From: Streptomyces sp. WP-1
GTDB lineage: Bacteria > Actinomycetota > Actinomycetes > Streptomycetales > Streptomycetaceae
Direction of reading: 5' to 3'
DNA: 64,000 nucleotides
Assembly (NCBI RefSeq): GCF_030450125.1
Contig: NZ_CP123923.1
Coordinates: forward strand, 1,736,001 to 1,800,000
A model generated the notes under the pieces. It saw only the letters and a list, made by a program, of their open reading frames with translations. It was not told the origin of the DNA and did not search any database. The translations under genes were made by a program, and so were the position numbers. Positions 60,700 through 64,000 of the stretch are shown one piece after another; positions within the stretch are counted from its first letter, which is position 1, and the number at the start of each line of letters is the position of its first letter.

Positions 60700-62157
60700 A
60701 TGTCGCAGCGCGTGCTCACGACAGAGTCCGGCGCCCCGGTCGCCGACAACCAGAACTCCGCCACCGCCGGCGTCGGCGGCCCGCTCCTGCTCCAGGACCA
60801 GCACCTCCTGGAGAAGCTCGCGCGCTTCAACCGCGAGCGGATCCCGGAGCGGGTGGTGCACGCCCGGGGCTCCGGTGCCTACGGCCACTTCGAGGTGACC
60901 GACGACGTCACCGGGTACACCCACGCCGCCTTCCTCGGCGGGATCGGCAAGCGCACCGAGGTGTTCGCGCGGTTCTCCACGGTCGCCGACAACCTCGGGG
61001 GCGCGGACGCGGTGCGCGACCCGCGCGGCTTCGCGCTCAAGTTCTACACCGAGGAGGGAAATTACGACCTCGTCGGCAACAACACCCCGGTGTTCTTCAT
61101 CAAGGACCCGCTGAAGTTCCCCGACTTCATCCACTCGCAGAAGCGGGACCCGTTCACCGGCAAGCAGGAGCCGGACAACGTCTGGGACTTCTGGGCGCAC
61201 GCCCCCGAGGCCACGCACCAGGTGACCTGGCTGATGGGCGACCGCGGCATCCCGGCGTCGTACCGGCACATGAACGGCTACGGCTCGCACACCTACCAGT
61301 GGACGAACGCCGCCGGCGAGGGCTTCTTCGTCAAGTACCACTTCAAGACGAACCAGGGCATCCGCTGCCTGTCCACCGAGCAGGCGCAGGAGCAGGCGGG
61401 CAAGGACCCCAACTCCCACCAGACGGACCTGCTCCAGGCGATCGAGCGGGGCGTGCACCCCTCCTGGACGCTGTACGTGCAGATCATGCCGGCGGCGGAC
61501 GCGGCGGACTACCGCTTCAACCCGTTCGACCTGACGAAGGTCTGGCCGCACCGGGACCACCCGCTCCAGCGCGTGGGCCGCCTGGTCCTGGACCGCAACC
61601 CGGACAATGTGTTCGCCGAGGTCGAGCAGGCCGCGTTCTCCCCGAACAACTTCGTGCCGGGCATCGGTCCCTCGGCGGACAAGATGCTCCAGGGCCGGCT
61701 GTTCGCGTACGCGGACGCCCACCGGTACCGCCTGGGTGTCAACCACACCCAGCTGGCGGTGAACGCGCCGCGTGCGACGACCGCGGACAACTACGGGCGC
61801 GACGGTCTGATGGCGGCCAACTTGCAGGGCCGGTACGCCAAGAACTACGAGCCGAACTCCCACGACGGCCCCGCCGAGACCGGCCGCCCCCTCGCGGCGC
61901 CGCTGCCCGTCTCCGGCCACACCGGCACCCACGCCGCGCCGCAGCACACCAAGGACGACGACTTCTACCAGGCGGGCGAGCTGTACCGCCTGATGTCGGA
62001 GGAGGAGAAGCGGCGCCTGGTCGCGAACATCGCCGGGGGTCTCGCCCAGGTCTCCCGCGACGACGTGATCGAGAAGAACCTCGCGCACTTCCAGGCGGCG
62101 GACCCGGAGTACGGCAGGCGGGTGCGGGAAGCGGTCGAGGCCCTGCGCGAGGACTGA
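60700..62157 (+). CDS. katA: Haem catalase (clade 3, small subunit)
   Basis: The 485-residue protein has the catalase core: [20 protein letters not shown] (active-site His), [27 protein letters not shown] (distal Asn region), [30 protein letters not shown], and [20 protein letters not shown] with the proximal Tyr ([12 protein letters not shown]). It turns H2O2 into water and O2. The position next to hyi-glxR and the palindromes upstream indicate that it removes peroxide made by urate oxidase. ATG at 60700 follows GGAAGG. Clade and length are as usual. Confidence 0.96.
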   Translation: MSQRVLTTESGAPVADNQNSATAGVGGPLLLQDQHLLEKLARFNRERIPERVVHARGSGAYGHFEVTDDVTGYTHAAFLGGIGKRTEVFARFSTVADNLGGADAVRDPRGFALKFYTEEGNYDLVGNNTPVFFIKDPLKFPDFIHSQKRDPFTGKQEPDNVWDFWAHAPEATHQVTWLMGDRGIPASYRHMNGYGSHTYQWTNAAGEGFFVKYHFKTNQGIRCLSTEQAQEQAGKDPNSHQTDLLQAIERGVHPSWTLYVQIMPAADAADYRFNPFDLTKVWPHRDHPLQRVGRLVLDRNPDNVFAEVEQAAFSPNNFVPGIGPSADKMLQGRLFAYADAHRYRLGVNHTQLAVNAPRATTADNYGRDGLMAANLQGRYAKNYEPNSHDGPAETGRPLAAPLPVSGHTGTHAAPQHTKDDDFYQAGELYRLMSEEEKRRLVANIAGGLAQVSRDDVIEKNLAHFQAADPEYGRRVREAVEALRED

Positions 62158-62391
62158 GCCGGCCGATCAGCAGGCGGCGTGCGGGGACTGACGGGAGGTC
62201 ATTCCCGCGCACGCGGCCCGCGCCGCACCGACGGCCCGGATTGAGGGGTGGCCGTCCGGGGCGGACGCGGGCAGGGCGAGGACCGCGGCGGCGTGCGAGC
62301 CAGTGCGGTGGTCAAGGAGCCGGGTCTCTTCTCGACCAGAGTGAAGAGCCCCCGTCTCCCTCACACCCCCGCGGTCCCACCCACCCCTACC

Positions 62392-62443
62392 CCGTCCGGC
62401 GGCGCGACCTACCTGTCGCGCCCAGCGCCGCGCCGCCGGACGG
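62392..62443. terminator. Long hairpin between convergent catalase and Shedu-type genes
   Basis: CCGTCCGGCGGCGCG (62392-62406) pairs perfectly with CGCGCCGCCGGACGG (62429-62443) around a 22-base loop. It can serve both genes. The rest of 62158-62391 has no gene I can support. Confidence 0.78.
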
Positions 62444-62460
62444 CACCAGCACGACGCTCC

Positions 62461-63678
62461 CTACGCCGGGTCGAAGTCCCCGGCGAGGGAGCGTTCGGCG
62501 TTGTCGAGGAGTTCCTTGTAGGTGAGGACCTCCACGCGGGTGACATGCGCGTTGAAGGTCCGCAGCGTCTCCGCGACCTCCTCCTCCGGCACCTCGGCGT
62601 GCAGGGCGGGGTGGCCGAGGAGCACGAGGGCGCCGGCCCGGCGGGTCTCGATGCCGAACTCCTCGCGGATCCGGGCCCGGTTCTCGTCCAGCCCGACGAG
62701 GTAGTTGACGGCCTGCCCGACGGCCTCGTGCACGGCGTCGGCCGGCACCCAGGCGTTGCGGTGCCGTCTGATCAGGGGCCGCTTGAGCCCCATGGCCCGC
62801 TTCAGTTCCACGATGTGCAGGGCGCCGTCCGCGCGTATCAGCGGGATGTCCACCTCGTCACCGGGCACCAGCCGGCGCCGGGCGGCCTCCCCGACGTACC
62901 GCCCACCGAAGATCCAGTGGTTCCCTTGCAGGGCGCGCTGGAGGTCCGCTTCCGTGGCGGCGGCGTCGTCCACGACGGCCCGCAGGGCGCGGAGACCCGC
63001 GGTACGGCGCTGGAGTTCGGCGGCCTGAAGGATGAGCCGACCGTCGTGGTCGGCGGCGAGCAACGCGAGGGCCTCCGGCGAGGTCGCGAGGCGGCGGGCC
63101 CGCGTCGCGGGGTCCTCGATGCCGATCCGGTCGCTGCGCAGCAGGCGCTCCAGCCACAGGGAGATCTCCGACGTGCCGCGCGGGATCACATAGCGTCCCG
63201 GCCGGTCGTCCGGGGCGCGCAGGAAGCCGGTGTCGGCGCGCTGGGCCTTGAAGTGGGCGAGCACGTCCTGCGCGCTCGCGCCGGGGTGGTCCCGCAGATA
63301 CGCCTCGCTCACCGCGACCAGCCACTCGTGCATGCCACGCAGGGAGGACGCCACGAAATCGCGGTTGCGGACCTTGCGCGCCCCGTCCCGGTAGACCCGG
63401 TACAGCTCATCGAGGTCGGGCCGGAGGATCCGGCCCTCGGCGTGGTCCAGAGAGTCCTGCAGCAGCCGTACGACCCGCCACTCCCCCACCTCCGCCGCGG
63501 TGCCCCGGGCGACCTTGAGCAGGCGCACGAGTTCCTTCCCCCCTCTGCGCCTGCCGCCGGGGCCACTGTGCATGTGGGTGAGGACGGCGGTCAGCGCGAA
63601 CCGCACCGGCGGCGCGGCCGTCTCCTTCTCCACCACACGGAGCTGCGTCTCCAGGGCCTTGTCACTGCGTGTCGCCAT
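62461..63678 (-). CDS. Shedu-type (DUF4263) nuclease homologue
   Basis: The 405-residue protein ends with a DUF4263 domain (about 275-395): EADLQRALQGNHWIFGGRYVG, PGDEVDIPLIRADGALHIVELKRAM (the PD-(D/E)xK-like Asp and Glu-x-Lys), AVHEAVGQAVNYLVGLDENR (Gln motif) and HVTRVEVLTYKELLDNAERSL. Shedu proteins protect bacteria from phage through a nuclease of this fold. The N-terminal 270 residues are helical and unassigned and may be the sensor. ATG at 63678. It is a single-gene locus here, as known for Shedu, convergent with catalase and divergent from a small ORF. Confidence 0.82.
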   Translation of the reverse strand: MATRSDKALETQLRVVEKETAAPPVRFALTAVLTHMHSGPGGRRRGGKELVRLLKVARGTAAEVGEWRVVRLLQDSLDHAEGRILRPDLDELYRVYRDGARKVRNRDFVASSLRGMHEWLVAVSEAYLRDHPGASAQDVLAHFKAQRADTGFLRAPDDRPGRYVIPRGTSEISLWLERLLRSDRIGIEDPATRARRLATSPEALALLAADHDGRLILQAAELQRRTAGLRALRAVVDDAAATEADLQRALQGNHWIFGGRYVGEAARRRLVPGDEVDIPLIRADGALHIVELKRAMGLKRPLIRRHRNAWVPADAVHEAVGQAVNYLVGLDENRARIREEFGIETRRAGALVLLGHPALHAEVPEEEVAETLRTFNAHVTRVEVLTYKELLDNAERSLAGDFDPA

Positions 63679-63750
63679 ACGCGCAAGTCTGCCCGCCGGG
63701 TCTGACAATCCCGACGTGCGCAAACACCGGGGGCGTCGCACGCTGGCGGT

Positions 63751-63984
63751 ATGGGCAGTCCGACGCAGCACCCGCACATCGTCGTCCACGCGCCCGCCCT
63801 GGACGGCTCCCGGCGCGTCACCGAGGGGGAGGTGACGCTCGGGCTGGCCTCGCACCTGGACGATGTGGTGGAGATCCTGCGCCTCGCCGATCTGGACCGG
63901 GTCGAGGTGGAGGAGGACGACCTCATCGAGTGGCAGGGCGGCGGGCCCGAGGACTGGCCGGGGCTCTCGGAGCGCGAGGCGTAG
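63751..63984 (+). CDS. Small acidic protein, function unknown
   Basis: The 77-residue protein is acidic (LDDVVEILRLADLDRVEVEEDDLIEWQGGGPEDWPG). It starts at ATG 63751, 72 bases from the divergent Shedu-type gene, and has weak RBS support. It has no signal peptide or recognised motif. Similar short acidic proteins are widespread in Streptomyces. Confidence 0.6.
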   Translation: MGSPTQHPHIVVHAPALDGSRRVTEGEVTLGLASHLDDVVEILRLADLDRVEVEEDDLIEWQGGGPEDWPGLSEREA

Positions 63985-64000
63985 GAACGCGTACGGAAGA

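Noticed and set aside
62167..62364. 65-residue minus-strand frame after katA
   Set aside because: No RBS and no family pattern; lies in a convergent terminator region.

Overview
The window is a high-GC actinobacterial chromosome segment, almost certainly Streptomyces. The evidence is strong GC bias at third codon positions, frequent GTG starts, many ATGA start/stop overlaps, rare TTA codons confined to a few genes, and gene families typical of the genus (SARP/AfsR-type regulator, RNase Sa, AIM24, SWIM plus SNF2 pair, NIS siderophore synthetases). I see no rRNA, tRNA, CRISPR array, insertion sequence or phage module.

Layout. 1-2,880: a short, relatively AT-rich stretch with a small ORF that has a strong ribosome binding site, then a two-gene unit joining a catalytic-domain-only asparaginyl-tRNA-synthetase/asparagine-synthetase-like ligase to an FMN glutamate-synthase-domain protein. 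I do not recognise this as a described pathway. 2,887-10,645: ketopantoate reductase, a secreted lytic transglycosylase, and a SWIM zinc-finger/SNF2 ATPase pair whose SWIM protein has a very large repeat-rich N-terminal part. 10,731-17,587: a CUT2-type sugar ABC operon (binding protein, permease, ATPase) followed by a ROK kinase and a small membrane protein, with a GntR/UTRA regulator and a divergent Gfo/Idh/MocA oxidoreductase. 17,715-23,063: cytochrome P450, RNase Sa-type ribonuclease, TetR/GNAT pair, AIM24 protein and flavohaemoprotein.

23,466-30,640 and 52,573-62,157 are two blocks of one purine-salvage/catabolism programme. The first has allantoicase, allantoinase, the IclR regulator AllR, a nucleotidyltransferase and malate synthase. 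The second has an NCS2 urate/xanthine permease, 8-oxoguanine deaminase, urate oxidase, hydroxyisourate hydrolase, OHCU decarboxylase, hydroxypyruvate isomerase, tartronate semialdehyde reductase and catalase. Together they take purine to urate, allantoin, ureidoglycolate and glyoxylate, with disposal of glyoxylate through malate and glycerate and of urate-oxidase peroxide through catalase. Related palindromes recur in front of the allB/allR, aceB, uraD, hyi and katA transcription units and tie the blocks into a probable regulon.

Between them, 30,709-49,093 holds an orphan HipA-type kinase, a 1,009-residue SARP/NB-ARC/TPR regulator with a facing secreted 55-residue peptide, a CAP-domain protein, two divergent NIS siderophore synthetases, a VWA protein pair, a degenerate 24-bp repeat array, an HxlR/AlaA pair, an ATP-grasp enzyme and several small enzymes. 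49,665-52,619 is an HTH-STAND-repeat regulator or sensor. The right end has a Shedu-type (DUF4263) nuclease homologue.
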